DNA of 64,000 nucleotides from Tolypothrix sp. NIES-4075 (GTDB taxonomy: Bacteria; Cyanobacteriota; Cyanobacteriia; Cyanobacteriales; Nostocaceae). The position numbers were made by a program, and so were the translations under genes. Positions within the stretch are counted from its first letter, which is position 1. Each line of letters opens with the position of its first letter. The notes below the pieces were generated by a model. It saw only the letters and a list, made by a program, of their open reading frames with translations. It had not been told where the DNA came from and ran no database searches. The stretch lies in NCBI RefSeq assembly GCF_002218085.1, contig NZ_BDUC01000008.1, positions 349,792 to 413,791 of the forward strand. Direction: 5' to 3'. Positions 18,101-26,870 of the stretch are shown in pieces.

Positions 18101-20455
18101 CAATTTTATGGTAGCCTCGACACGCGCCAGCAGTTCACGAGCAGAGAAAGGTTTAACTAAGTAATCGTCAGCGCCGAATTCTAAGCCCTCAATCCGGGAT
18201 TCTTCCCCAGCACGGGCAGACAGCAAGATAATCGGTATCTCTTTGGTGAGTGGATCTTGACGCAGTTGCCGCAACAACTCAAAACCATCAAGTCCTGGCA
18301 TCATAATATCAGTTAAAACTAAATCAAAAGGCTGCTGCCGAATAGCGGAAGCGGCAGCTAATCCATCTCCTACCGCTTCTACCTGATAATTTTGCTGAAG
18401 CAGACGCTTGACATAATCGCGCATATCTGCATTATCATCGGCAAGGAGAATACGGGATATTGGGGATTGGGGATTGGGGATTGGGTAATGGGTAATCGGT
18501 AATCGGTAATGGGTAATCGGTAATGGGTAATCGGTAATGGGTAATAATTCTTTTCCTTTTCCCTTTTCCCTTTCCCCTTTCCCCCCTAGTAAAGAGTCCC
18601 CAGTCCCTTCTGCTGGCAACCAGCGCAAGGCTTCTTCAACGTAGGAGGTAGCCCCGATTGCGGTTGATGCTAATGTATTAATTGCACCAATGTTAACGCT
18701 TGGTAAGTGAGCGTATCCTGTGGGAATAGATACTACAAAGCTGGTTCCTTGGTCAACAATGCTACTTACAGTGATGGTGCCGCCGTGTAGTTTGACTAAT
18801 TCTTGGACTAAGGATAAACCAATTCCAGACCCCTCAAAACTACGTCCCTTCGCACCCTTTACTCGGTGGAAACGCTCGAATAAATGGGGTATTTCTGATT
18901 CGGGGATGCCTGTGCCGGTATCGCTTATTTCTAACTCCACGTAATTTTGGCACTCGCGCAATGTTAGGGTTATCTCTCCTTGGAAGGTAAACTTAAAGGC
19001 GTTGGAGAGCAAATTCAGCACAATCTTTTCCCACATTTGGCGGTCTACGTACACTGAAGAACGCAGAGGTAGACATTGTACTATTAAGCGCATATCCGCT
19101 GCTTCAATTACTGAGCGAAACAAGCTAGCTAGTTCGGCAGTGAAGGCAGCCAAATCAATTGGTTCATATACAGCTTGGACTCGTCCTGCCTCAATGCGCG
19201 AGAAATCTAGCAAGCTGTTTACCAATTTCAGCAAGCGCTGTGAGTTGCGATGTATTAATTGCAATTGTTCTTGGTCTTGTGGCGCAAACTGTTGTAAGCG
19301 GCGCAACATTTCCTCTAAAGGTGCGATAATTAGCGTTAGCGGGGTGCGAAACTCATGGCTAATATTGCTAAAAAAAGTCGTTTTCGCCCGATCTAACTCG
19401 AAGAGTGCTTCCGCTCGTTTTCGTTCTGTTTCATAAGCACGAGCATTAGCGATCGCTGTTGCAATATTACCCGCAATCAACTGAAAAAAACCGCTATACT
19501 CTTCATCCAAAGCACGTCGCGGATTGATTCCAACTACCAGTAAACCAGCAGGAAGATCGTGATTTGCTTGAGTTATCGGTAATATTAATGCCGAGTCAGC
19601 TAAATCTGCATAACTAGAGGGACCCCAATTATTTACCCGCTCAGGTTCACCTGTCCGCACAACTTTTACCAACGGTAAGCTGTGTGTATCATCTGATAAT
19701 AAATCTAAAGTTTCTTGGCAAGCTATTTCTTGTGGTGCTAATCCCCCTGCTTTTATCAACTTAGCTTGTTTACCTGCCTCATCCAGCAAATAAATTAAAG
19801 CAAAGGGAATATCAGCGACATTATCAGCTAAAGTTTCCATACTGAGTTCGCAAGCTTCTTCAACAGTCTTAGCCTGGGAAGTTTTTGCAGCTAACTCTCG
19901 CAGAGTGCGTAACCGTCGTTCGCTCAAAACCCGCTCGGTTGTTTCCGTAACAGCAGTAAAAACCCCACCTATACCACCTGTTTCATCTCGGATGGGACTA
20001 TAAGAAAAAGTGAAGTAGCATTCTTCAAGATAACCATTGCGGTCTATTAAAAGTAACTGATCGTCAGACCAGGTAGCATTGCCTGTAATCATGACACCTT
20101 CGAGCATTGGTCCGATGATATCCCATATTTCTGACCAACACTCGCTTCCTGACTGACCCAAAGCTTGCGGATGTTTAGTTGTCCCTAGAATTGGACGGTA
20201 AGCATCGTTATAAAGCATGACCAATTCCTTACCCCACCAAATCAAAATTGGGAATCGAGAGGATAAGCAAATACTCAGAGAAGTACGCAAACTCTGAGTC
20301 CAATGCTCAACAGAACCGATTGGTGTAACTGACCAATCGAGAGTTCGCATCAAAAGACTCATTTCCCCATTGCCAGGAAAGATATGCTCTTGCTGATAAT
20401 CTGGGGATGTCGAGCGATCGCTTTCTAGTTGGTAGTCCGATTCCTTGTCTTGCAT
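15119..20455 (-). CDS. Giant hybrid histidine kinase with two kinase cores and two receivers
   Basis: A 1778-aa soluble signalling protein. Order: PAS-like (about 40-180); GAF (about 185-345); first HisKA with SHEFRTPL (His367) and its ATPase domain with GSGIGLSL; receiver 1 (LTDIMMPG, Asp716); several PAS domains (about 830-1200); GAF (about 1210-1350); second HisKA with SHELRTPL (His1372) and its ATPase (GLGLGLAI); and receiver 2 (LSDIGMPEMDG, Asp1706). Two complete His-Asp cores in one chain suggest internal phosphotransfer. Two low-complexity inserts encoded by repeat DNA interrupt it without breaking the frame (15787-15945 and 18455-18590). No transmembrane segment is seen; the signal is unknown. 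Confidence 0.92.
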   Translation of the reverse strand: MQDKESDYQLESDRSTSPDYQQEHIFPGNGEMSLLMRTLDWSVTPIGSVEHWTQSLRTSLSICLSSRFPILIWWGKELVMLYNDAYRPILGTTKHPQALGQSGSECWSEIWDIIGPMLEGVMITGNATWSDDQLLLIDRNGYLEECYFTFSYSPIRDETGGIGGVFTAVTETTERVLSERRLRTLRELAAKTSQAKTVEEACELSMETLADNVADIPFALIYLLDEAGKQAKLIKAGGLAPQEIACQETLDLLSDDTHSLPLVKVVRTGEPERVNNWGPSSYADLADSALILPITQANHDLPAGLLVVGINPRRALDEEYSGFFQLIAGNIATAIANARAYETERKRAEALFELDRAKTTFFSNISHEFRTPLTLIIAPLEEMLRRLQQFAPQDQEQLQLIHRNSQRLLKLVNSLLDFSRIEAGRVQAVYEPIDLAAFTAELASLFRSVIEAADMRLIVQCLPLRSSVYVDRQMWEKIVLNLLSNAFKFTFQGEITLTLRECQNYVELEISDTGTGIPESEIPHLFERFHRVKGAKGRSFEGSGIGLSLVQELVKLHGGTITVSSIVDQGTSFVVSIPTGYAHLPSVNIGAINTLASTAIGATSYVEEALRWLPAEGTGDSLLGGKGEREKGKGKELLPITDYPLPITHYRLPITHYPIPNPQSPISRILLADDNADMRDYVKRLLQQNYQVEAVGDGLAAASAIRQQPFDLVLTDIMMPGLDGFELLRQLRQDPLTKEIPIILLSARAGEESRIEGLEFGADDYLVKPFSARELLARVEATIKLSKMRQSMKQVLQDANEHLTNVLENMTDAFVAFDREWRITYVNQQTARINNMQPEEMIGKTQWEMWSWSIGTIIEQKYRQAVAEQTPVHFEVLYEPLMMWLEIHAYPSKEGIGIYFRDITTRKAAETSLQNALQRLNFHVENSPLAVIEWDHEFRVSRWSSEAERIFGWQASEVIGKNFQDWQFVFTEDLEVVTDAATRLTGRVNIGNSCYNFSYTKDNSIVYCEWYSSTLFDESGKLISVLSLVLDVTERKVMEAALRESEERFREMADASPTLIWMSDPSKLCNYFNKTWLEFTGRTIEQEMGNGWTEGVHPEDLQYCIDIYINAFDAREKFSMEYRLKRYDGEYRWILDKGVPRFTSSGNFLGYIGSCIDISDRKIAEAEREEMLVRSQQYASQLRGLTEAALTINSALSIEEVLQVITERSRFIIGAHQSVTSMTIDNNWAQSINAVSLSDKYAPRRDYKQPTDSSGIYAYICQINRPIRMTQSELEQHPQWHFDTETANPPMRGYLAAPLTGRDGSNIGLIQLSDKYDAGEFTAEDEAILVQLAQMASVAIENTRLYEAEQLARTQAESANRIKDEFLAVLSHELRTPLNPILGWSKLLRTRKFDETKTAEALATIERNAKLQAQLIEDLLDVSRILRGKLTLNVDKVSPGSIILAALETVRLAAEAKSISIVTIFDLNVGQIAGDAGRLQQVIWNLLSNAVKFTPNGGRVEVRLSVEWGSGEWGKRGVGEAWCGGVGKSPMPNSQFPILNSQLPITNSQFSITNSYAKITVSDTGKGISPEFLPYVFDYFRQADSATTRKFGGLGLGLAIVRQLVELHGGTVFVESLGEGQGATFTVKLPLFSTTDSLPIEFTKEAELNSFNLEGIKILIVDDDADSRDFITFVLQQEKAEVIAVDSALSALQILAKSKPDVLLSDIGMPEMDGYMLIKQVRKWLPEQGGEIPAIALTAYAGEYDRKLAISAGFSYHVPKPADPAQLIAAVTKLTNKS
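15787..15945. repeat. In-frame heptamer repeats within the second kinase domain
   Basis: AATTGGGAATTGGTAATTGG-type repeats plus C-rich heptamers (CCCCCAC and relatives) encode a QFPILNSQLPITNSQFSI-like stretch. It sits between the strand EVRLSVEW and the G1-type box ITVSDTGKGI of the ATPase domain. It is an insertion relative to normal kinases. Confidence 0.85.
18455..18590. repeat. In-frame heptamer repeats before receiver 1
   Basis: GGGGATT, GGGTAAT and CGGTAAT units followed by a TTTCCC tract encode an LPITHYRLPITHYPIPNPQ-like linker just before the receiver strand RILLADDN. The frame is kept. Confidence 0.85.
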
Positions 20456-20654
20456 TTTCAGGGGTTAAATGATGGGAGTGGGAATTTTTTGTCCAATATT
20501 AACCTACACTTAGGGTAAGCTATTATCCAAAAGTTAACTACCGCACCAGCGCGATCGCTTCCGCTGCACATAAGTTTTTTTGCTTATATTTACACACAAG
20601 TGCTAACAATAGGTAAATTATCTGTAGTCAGCGCTACCCTACGGGAAAGCTTTG

Positions 20655-22802
20655 CTAACAGCGCTTAACTTCTCCCAAATCACTCTTCCAAGGAATTCTC
20701 ACAGTAAAAGTTGTACCAACCCCAACTTTACTTTCTAGCTTAATGTTACCACCGTGTAATTCCACACACTTTTTTACCACAGCTAATCCTAAACCAGTGC
20801 CAGTCACATCACCGACATTTTCCCCTCGTTGAAAAGCTTGATAAAGTTGTTCCTCTTCTTCTTGACAAATCCCTATTCCTTGGTCTTGTATCTGAAAAAT
20901 AGCTTGTCCTGACTCAGCCGCAAGTGTGAAATAAATTTGGCTATCATCTGGAGAATACTTAATGGCATTATCAACCAAATTAGTCACAATCGAACGCAGC
21001 ATTCTTTCATCCATCCAAGCGATTCTTTGAGAACATTCGCTGACAAAAACTATGTCTTTTTCAGCGCGAGTACTAAATTTGATTTCTTCTAATAGCGAAA
21101 AACAAAATTCTTCTAAATCTAAAGGTTGCGGTCTAAATTCTAACTTACCAGCTTCCGCTCTCGTTAAAGTCAGAATATCTGTTAACAATTGTGTCATCGT
21201 TTTCGCCGAAGATTGAATTCGATGAAGATTTTTCAGCTTTTTCTCCTCTGACCATTCTTTATTAGAGTTCTCTAAAAGTTGTGCCGAAATTAAAATAGTA
21301 CTTAAAGGAGTGCGGAACTCATGAGAAACCATTGAAAAGAAGCGAATCTTCAGTTCATTTAATTCTAGTTCCTTTTCTAAATTTCGCTGAACTTCTTCCG
21401 CTCGCTTTCGTTCGGTAATATCCTGTGTAACTACGGCTCGACGATAGACTTTTCCTAACCTATTTTTAATCGGAAAACTGTGTTCCCAAACCCAGCGCAC
21501 CGAATCATCTGGACGCACAATGCGGTATTCAATTTCAAATTCTTTTTTAATGTTGTTCTCAAGGTTAGCAATTACACGAGATTTATCTTCTGGATGAACA
21601 GCATCTAGAAATGATTGGGGATTTATATACAAACTTTCACAACTGCGTCCCCAAATCCTTTCATAAGCCGGATTAACATATAAAACTATGTCGGCTTTAG
21701 CATCCCTCATCCAAAAAATTTCATTAATATTTTCCGCAATTTGGCGAAACTTTTCTTCACTAGCAGCTAGTGCTTCCTGTGCTTGCTTTTGTTGAGTAAT
21801 ATCGCGTGCTAATACTAATCGAGCAGGTCGTCCTTTAAATGTTAATTCGTGAGAGATAATTTCTACATCAATTTCTGTACCATCCCGCTTTTTGTGTCTC
21901 CTGGTTGCGAATCGTTTATCTGCCCAACGTAGCCCTGGAATTCTATCAAGAAGGGCTGGTACTTCTTCGGGTGGACGAATATCTTTAATTGTCATAGATA
22001 AAAATTCGCTTTGTGAGTAGCCATACTGTTTGATAGCTACTTCATTAACAGCTAAAAAATTTAAGTTTTCTAAATCGTAAACCCATAAAGGATGAGGATT
22101 AACTTCAAATAAGTTTCGGTATCTTTGTTGACTTTCTCGTAAAGTATCTTCTAATTGTTGGCGAGTGCTAATTTGTCGATGTAATAATGAATAAACTATA
22201 AATAGTAGGGCAAAGCTAATCCAATAACCAGTTATTTGGGCTACAATTGTGAACCGAAAACTTGCATCGGAACGGACTTGGTGACGCTGCACTAATGATT
22301 GCTCTTCTTTCTCAATTTGGGTAATTATTTGCCAAATTTGGTCTTGAATTGTAATACTTTTATCTGTAAGGGCTAATTGAATTGCTGTGTTAGATTTATC
22401 TCGTTTGTAAAAGTCAACAGACTGTTTGAGCAAACTTACTCTCTGGGCAATCAAAGGTTTGAGAATATCTAGTTTCTGCTGCTGTGTGGGACTACCACTA
22501 ATAGCGCGTTGAGCATCTGTTAATTTAGCTTCAATACTTTGAATTGCCGTGTTGTATGTTTCTAAATAAGAATTGTTTCCGGTAGTAATGTAGCTGCGTC
22601 TAGCTTTTTCAGCATCTCGCACTGTAGTTAGCACATCTCTAGCTTTTTGTATGACTTCGTAGGAATATTCTAATTGTCTTTCTCTAACGAATAATTTTTC
22701 TGTATTTTGATATGAAATAATGTTAACGATCGCAATAATCAGCACTGCCAATCCAAACCCGACAGCAATGATTTTTCTTTCCAATGACCATTTCATATGC
22801 AA
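20655..22802 (-). CDS. Membrane CHASE3-PAS-PAS sensor histidine kinase
   Basis: A 715-aa sensor kinase. There is a first transmembrane helix (IIAVGFGLAVLIIAIVNII), a periplasmic CHASE3 domain (about 35-185, including DAEKARRSYITTGNNSYLE), a second helix (about 190-207, YWISFALLFIVYSLL), then two PAS domains, HisKA with SHEFRTPLS (His494) and an ATPase domain with GTGLGLAVVKK. It lies head to head with the OmpR-type regulator gene at 23024, separated by 220 bp of heptamer repeats, which suggests a cognate pair. An internal ATG two codons in (MKWSLERK) is an equally good start. Confidence 0.92.
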   Translation of the reverse strand: MHMKWSLERKIIAVGFGLAVLIIAIVNIISYQNTEKLFVRERQLEYSYEVIQKARDVLTTVRDAEKARRSYITTGNNSYLETYNTAIQSIEAKLTDAQRAISGSPTQQQKLDILKPLIAQRVSLLKQSVDFYKRDKSNTAIQLALTDKSITIQDQIWQIITQIEKEEQSLVQRHQVRSDASFRFTIVAQITGYWISFALLFIVYSLLHRQISTRQQLEDTLRESQQRYRNLFEVNPHPLWVYDLENLNFLAVNEVAIKQYGYSQSEFLSMTIKDIRPPEEVPALLDRIPGLRWADKRFATRRHKKRDGTEIDVEIISHELTFKGRPARLVLARDITQQKQAQEALAASEEKFRQIAENINEIFWMRDAKADIVLYVNPAYERIWGRSCESLYINPQSFLDAVHPEDKSRVIANLENNIKKEFEIEYRIVRPDDSVRWVWEHSFPIKNRLGKVYRRAVVTQDITERKRAEEVQRNLEKELELNELKIRFFSMVSHEFRTPLSTILISAQLLENSNKEWSEEKKLKNLHRIQSSAKTMTQLLTDILTLTRAEAGKLEFRPQPLDLEEFCFSLLEEIKFSTRAEKDIVFVSECSQRIAWMDERMLRSIVTNLVDNAIKYSPDDSQIYFTLAAESGQAIFQIQDQGIGICQEEEEQLYQAFQRGENVGDVTGTGLGLAVVKKCVELHGGNIKLESKVGVGTTFTVRIPWKSDLGEVKRC

Positions 22803-22820
22803 TGCTTGTATGGTAAAAAA

Positions 22821-22908
22821 ATGGGGAATGGGGAATGGGTAATGGGGAATGGGGAATGGGGAATGGTGAATGGGGAATGGTGAATGGGGAATGGTGAATG
22901 GGGAATGG
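22821..22908. repeat. Heptamer STRR array
   Basis: Tandem GGGGAAT, GGTGAAT and GGGTAAT units, about 12 copies, lie just upstream of the sensor-kinase start, with further AATTACC and CCCAATG units to 22985. This whole divergent promoter region is repeat-derived. Confidence 0.9.
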
Positions 22909-23023
22909 AAAAATAATTACCAATTACCTTTTTCCCAATTACCAATTACTAATTACCTTTTTCCCAATGCCCAATGCCCAATTATCACGTTTCCATCTCT
23001 GTTAAAGTTATTTTTTAATTAAT

Positions 23024-23701
23024 ATGCGAATTCTACTTGTTGAAGACAATGCGCGTTTGGCAGAAGCGCTTTTAGAAGCTCTAACTGACCAACTGTATGT
23101 GGTAGATGTAGTCAAAGATGGGGAGTTTGCTTGGGATCAGGTTAAAGCGATCGCCTACGATTTGATTTTATTAGATGTGATGCTTCCTAAGCTAGATGGG
23201 ATCAGTCTTTGTCAACGCTTACGTCACCACGGTTATTCTCTACCAATTTTGATGTTAACGGCTCGTGACACCAGTACAGATAAAGTTAATGGCTTAGACG
23301 CGGGAGCGGATGACTATGTGGTTAAACCCTTTGATTTACAAGAGTTATTAGCTCGTATCCGCGCTTTATTGCGTCGGGGAAGTTCTGCTTCTCCACCCAT
23401 TCTGACATGGGGTAAGTTGCTTCTCAATCCTAGTACCTACGAAGTCACCTACTTGGATGTGCCTTTGCAGCTAACCCCCAAAGAATTTAGTTTGTTGGAA
23501 CTATTACTTCGCAATGGTCGTCGCGTCCTTAGTCGTGCTGTAATTATTGATAGCCTGTGGAAAAGTGAAAGTCCACCAGAAGAAGATACTGTTAAGGCTC
23601 ATATTAAAAGTTTGCGTCATAAACTTAGAACTATAGCCGCTCCGGAAGATTTCATCGAAACGGTTCATGGCTTGGGATATCGTTTGAAGCAATTGTCTTG
23701 A
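23024..23701 (+). CDS. OmpR/PhoB-family response regulator
   Basis: A 225-aa two-domain transcription factor. The receiver (1-118) has EDN at 7-9, the phospho-acceptor Asp51 in LLDVMLPKLDG, the TARD threonine and the KPFD lysine. A winged-helix DNA-binding domain follows (about 128-224), with LTPKEFSLLELLLRNGRRVLS, in two pieces, and ending ETVHGLGYRLK. It is divergent from the CHASE3 kinase, its likely partner. Regulon unknown. An intrinsic terminator follows at 23828. Confidence 0.93.
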   Translation: MRILLVEDNARLAEALLEALTDQLYVVDVVKDGEFAWDQVKAIAYDLILLDVMLPKLDGISLCQRLRHHGYSLPILMLTARDTSTDKVNGLDAGADDYVVKPFDLQELLARIRALLRRGSSASPPILTWGKLLLNPSTYEVTYLDVPLQLTPKEFSLLELLLRNGRRVLSRAVIIDSLWKSESPPEEDTVKAHIKSLRHKLRTIAAPEDFIETVHGLGYRLKQLS

Positions 23702-23827
23702 AAATTGGGCATTGGCTAGAGAAAGTTTATTCTCATCGCTTTGTTGTATGATGGGTTTTTCTTGGGGATCGATCTAAAATTCGTAATAGCTGTTAAGTAT
23801 TACAATTTTTTTACATTATCAATTTTT

Positions 23828-23851
23828 GCTGACTTATGTCAGCTTTTTTTA
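23828..23851 (+). terminator. Intrinsic terminator
   Basis: Perfect stem GCTGAC-TTAT-GTCAGC followed by seven T. It lies about 126 bases after the response-regulator stop codon and is correctly oriented for it. Confidence 0.85.
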
Positions 23852-24025
23852 TTTTTGAAACTACTTGTAGAGCGCATTTGCAGGTATCTTCCCGATTTAT
23901 TCCCGATATTTTCTCCATATTTTCTCGATTCTTTCCTCAGCTTATATACTTCTGCAGTGTAACCTCAATATACAGTAACTATCATCACGAACGATTGATA
24001 TAAGTGACACCCAGAGGTAACGATC

Positions 24026-24682
24026 ATGAGGAATTATGCTGATACACAGGAATTCATTCTAAGTCAAATTACACAAAAATCTTTTGAACGAGAAGATTTT
24101 AGTGGATGTGACTTGAGTGGAATCGACCTAAGGGCAGTTGACTTAAGTGGAATTAATTTGATAGGAGCAGATTTAAGTGGGGCAAATTTAAGTGGATCTG
24201 TGCTTGTTGGGGCAAATCTTAGCGGTGCAAATTTAAGCGGAGCCAATTTGCAGTCAGCTTATTTATATGAAGCTTCATTATGTGAGGCTAATTTGAAGAA
24301 TGCTGATTTAACGCGAGCCAACTTGTGTGGTGCTTTTTTGTGGCGGGTAAATTTGACAAAAAGTAAGCTTTGGGGAGCATCGTTGTGCGGTGCAGATTTG
24401 AGCGAAGCAAATTTGAATGAAGCTAACTTAATTGAAGCATCATTAATTGAAGCAAACTTAATGAGAGCAAATTTAATCCAAGCCAAGCTATGTGGCGCGA
24501 TTTTGCTCGAAGCTAATTTAAAGAAAGCCAATTTAACCAGTGCAGATTTAACATCAGCAAACTTAACTGAAGCAAACTTAAGTGGAGCGAACCTTTGGGA
24601 GGCAAAGTTGATTCATGCCAAGCTATGGGATGCTATTATGCCTGATGGAACGATTCAATACCCTCAAATCATGTTTTGTTAA
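24026..24682 (+). CDS. Pentapeptide-repeat protein
   Basis: A 218-aa protein that is almost entirely A(D/N)LXX repeats (for example ADLSGANLSGSVLVGANLSG), predicted to fold as a right-handed quadrilateral beta helix. An N-terminal cap, MRNYADTQEFILSQITQKSF, precedes about 33 repeats. The C-terminus ends DGTIQYPQIMFC. No transmembrane or targeting sequence is visible. Some pentapeptide proteins mimic DNA and protect gyrase, but most cyanobacterial ones have no known role, and nothing nearby indicates one. Start supported by AGAGGTAACG upstream. Confidence 0.9.
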   Translation: MRNYADTQEFILSQITQKSFEREDFSGCDLSGIDLRAVDLSGINLIGADLSGANLSGSVLVGANLSGANLSGANLQSAYLYEASLCEANLKNADLTRANLCGAFLWRVNLTKSKLWGASLCGADLSEANLNEANLIEASLIEANLMRANLIQAKLCGAILLEANLKKANLTSADLTSANLTEANLSGANLWEAKLIHAKLWDAIMPDGTIQYPQIMFC

Positions 24683-24754
24683 TGAGTGATGAAGTCATTA
24701 GTCATTTATTATTGTCGTATTTGGGACTCATAACTAATGACTAATAACTAATAA

Positions 24755-25534
24755 TTAAAACTCACGTTGGGAAAAGAGAAAGATAGCGATCGCTAACAAA
24801 ATTACGCTGTAAAGCAAGGCATAGCCGGCATTGGTAATTAGTGCCATTGAGTCAGGTAGCGCAGCAACACCATAAACAGCATCATTTTTTAAATCTAATC
24901 GAGATAAATCAGGCAAGAGGAGATACAAGCCTTGAGTCAGGCTTTCAATACTCTTGTTGTTTCCCAAACGACCAAGTTTTACTAAATCTTGAGTAATGTT
25001 CCCGATTAAATACACTGCAAATGTTAAAGCAGTGGCTAACAGGGAACTAGTAAACACACCTAAGGCAATAGCTACAGCGGTAATTAAGGCTAGTTGCAAG
25101 AATAAGAAAATGACAGCAATTAAAATGCTTGGTGTTGAATGAGGAATATTTCCAAACTGCAAAAATGCTAGATAAATCGCCGTCATAGCTGCGATAAGTG
25201 CAGCTAGTACTGTTAATAAGCCGAAATATTTACCAGTGATAAATTCACTGTGGCTGACTGGTTTGGTAATTAACACTAAAATAGTGCGTTTCTCAATTTC
25301 TTTGTTAACTAGTCCTGTACCCACAAATATGGCAACAATTAAGCCGAGGATATTCATCACTGCTAGACCAAAGTCTAAAAACATTTTATCTTCTGTCGAA
25401 GCAGCAAATTCAGGAAGTAAGCGGATGGCGACGGCGAGTATTACCGTATAAAAACCGATAATATAGAGAATGCGATCGCGTACCACTTCCCGAAACACAT
25501 TCGTTGCTAGCACAAAAATTCTGCCCAAATTCAT
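24755..25534 (-). CDS. fraE: Filament-integrity ABC-2 type permease FraE
   Basis: A 259-aa integral membrane protein of the ABC-2 permease family (NosY-like), with about six hydrophobic spans beginning ILYIIGFYTVILAVAIRLL. The cytoplasmic loop KEIEKRTILVLITKPVSHSE is typical of this family. It is third in a minus-strand cluster with proteins matching FraC and FraD by length and topology, as in Anabaena, where FraE is needed for filament integrity and heterocyst maturation. The assignment rests mainly on this synteny. Upstream 25535-25664 contains GGAGCGT repeats, separating it from fraD by 130 bp. Confidence 0.85.
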   Translation of the reverse strand: MNLGRIFVLATNVFREVVRDRILYIIGFYTVILAVAIRLLPEFAASTEDKMFLDFGLAVMNILGLIVAIFVGTGLVNKEIEKRTILVLITKPVSHSEFITGKYFGLLTVLAALIAAMTAIYLAFLQFGNIPHSTPSILIAVIFLFLQLALITAVAIALGVFTSSLLATALTFAVYLIGNITQDLVKLGRLGNNKSIESLTQGLYLLLPDLSRLDLKNDAVYGVAALPDSMALITNAGYALLYSVILLAIAIFLFSQREF

Positions 25535-25664
25535 CGCTATTAAATTGTTAGGTGTTAGTGGGAGCGTGGATAGTTGGAGCGTTGGAGCGTGGGAGCGTGA
25601 TTAGTTAACAAAAAGTATTACTAACTTTCCCCCTTGTCCCCCCTGTCCCCCTGTCAAGAAAGTC

Positions 25665-26696
25665 TTACTGCTGCGCTGGAGGTGAGCCGGCAATAAATTT
25701 AGGAAGGCGATCGCATTCAATTTCGGCTACGGTGGCTTTATCTGGTTTGCTGACGTTGGCAATGCTTGAGTTTGCCCTGGCTGCGATTGGGTCAACCCGA
25801 CAAGACTTTTTCAGGTAAAATCCCCGTGGGTTAGAACTCGGACCTGTCCAGATACTCAACAAATCTAATGTATACCCAGATTTGGTATTAACTACACGCG
25901 GTCTAACAACCCACAATTCTTTCTCTTCATATTTTGCTAAATTTCTTTCTATAACTCGTCTACCCAAATTTCCTACTTGTTGATCCGCATTTATTAGCCA
26001 TCTTTCGACTTGCGACCAAGGTCTTCCAGCTACTTGTTCTTCTACTAATGGCTGAAGTTTATCGAGAATAACCACGCCATTTGCCGGTATTTTGTCTGGG
26101 GATTCGGTTCTAATCACAAATGTACTTTGCTTAAAATTATCTGCCTGCAAACTCGGATATTGTCTTAACCAATTATCCGTAACAAAGTAAAACTGAATCC
26201 AGCAACTTAGTATCATACAACTGGCAACCATGACTATTAGTCTTTGGCGGATTTCTGGCTTAGGAATTTGTGTTTGCACATCAGTACCACTTCCTTCAAA
26301 AAATTCGGGAATTGCTGTAATTAATGCTGAAATCGTTGGCCAAAGCACGATTGTTCGTGGTGTAATTACATCTTCCCCTTGTCCAAAAGCAAAAACACTC
26401 ACTAAAAATCCCGTTACTACTGCCCCTACTGGCATAAAAGTACCGGGAATTCTTAAAGGATCATCAGTGGTATACCAGGATGTTCCAGCAATTAAAAATA
26501 ACCAACCGAAAAATGAAATTACATCTTTTATATAACCTACTGCCAAAGATGAGGCGAACCAAGAAAAAATACTCAAATAAATTAATGTTTGCCAAGAGTA
26601 AGCTTTGGGCGGAACCAACAACCTTCTTACTCGCTCATAAACTACTTCGAGAAATTTAAATACGCCAAATAAATCTTTTAAAAACAAGAAATTCAT
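25665..26696 (-). CDS. fraD: Septal-junction protein FraD
   Basis: A 343-aa membrane protein with the length and layout of Anabaena FraD. Five hydrophobic helices lie in residues about 35-172 (for example WQTLIYLSIFSWFASSLAVG and VMVASCMILSCWIQFYFV). A long extracytoplasmic C-terminal domain follows, with a helix LQPLVEEQVAGRPWSQVERW and a final Cys-containing region. In heterocyst-forming cyanobacteria FraD localises to intercellular septa and is needed for septal junctions and peptidoglycan nanopores. It is flanked by fraC (upstream) and fraE (downstream) on the same strand. Confidence 0.88.
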   Translation of the reverse strand: MNFLFLKDLFGVFKFLEVVYERVRRLLVPPKAYSWQTLIYLSIFSWFASSLAVGYIKDVISFFGWLFLIAGTSWYTTDDPLRIPGTFMPVGAVVTGFLVSVFAFGQGEDVITPRTIVLWPTISALITAIPEFFEGSGTDVQTQIPKPEIRQRLIVMVASCMILSCWIQFYFVTDNWLRQYPSLQADNFKQSTFVIRTESPDKIPANGVVILDKLQPLVEEQVAGRPWSQVERWLINADQQVGNLGRRVIERNLAKYEEKELWVVRPRVVNTKSGYTLDLLSIWTGPSSNPRGFYLKKSCRVDPIAARANSSIANVSKPDKATVAEIECDRLPKFIAGSPPAQQ

Positions 26697-26870
26697 CTTT
26701 CACTCCTCTTAATTAGTCTTTTAGATTTACCTTTTACTTACTCTTTATTTATCATTTAAGTAAAAGTCAATAAAATTGCTCTTGACTTGTTTAACATAAA
26801 AAAAATCTTTTTTGGAAATTTCACCTTTTTGACTTCATGAAATAATTGATGTTTAATTTTGTCAACATAC

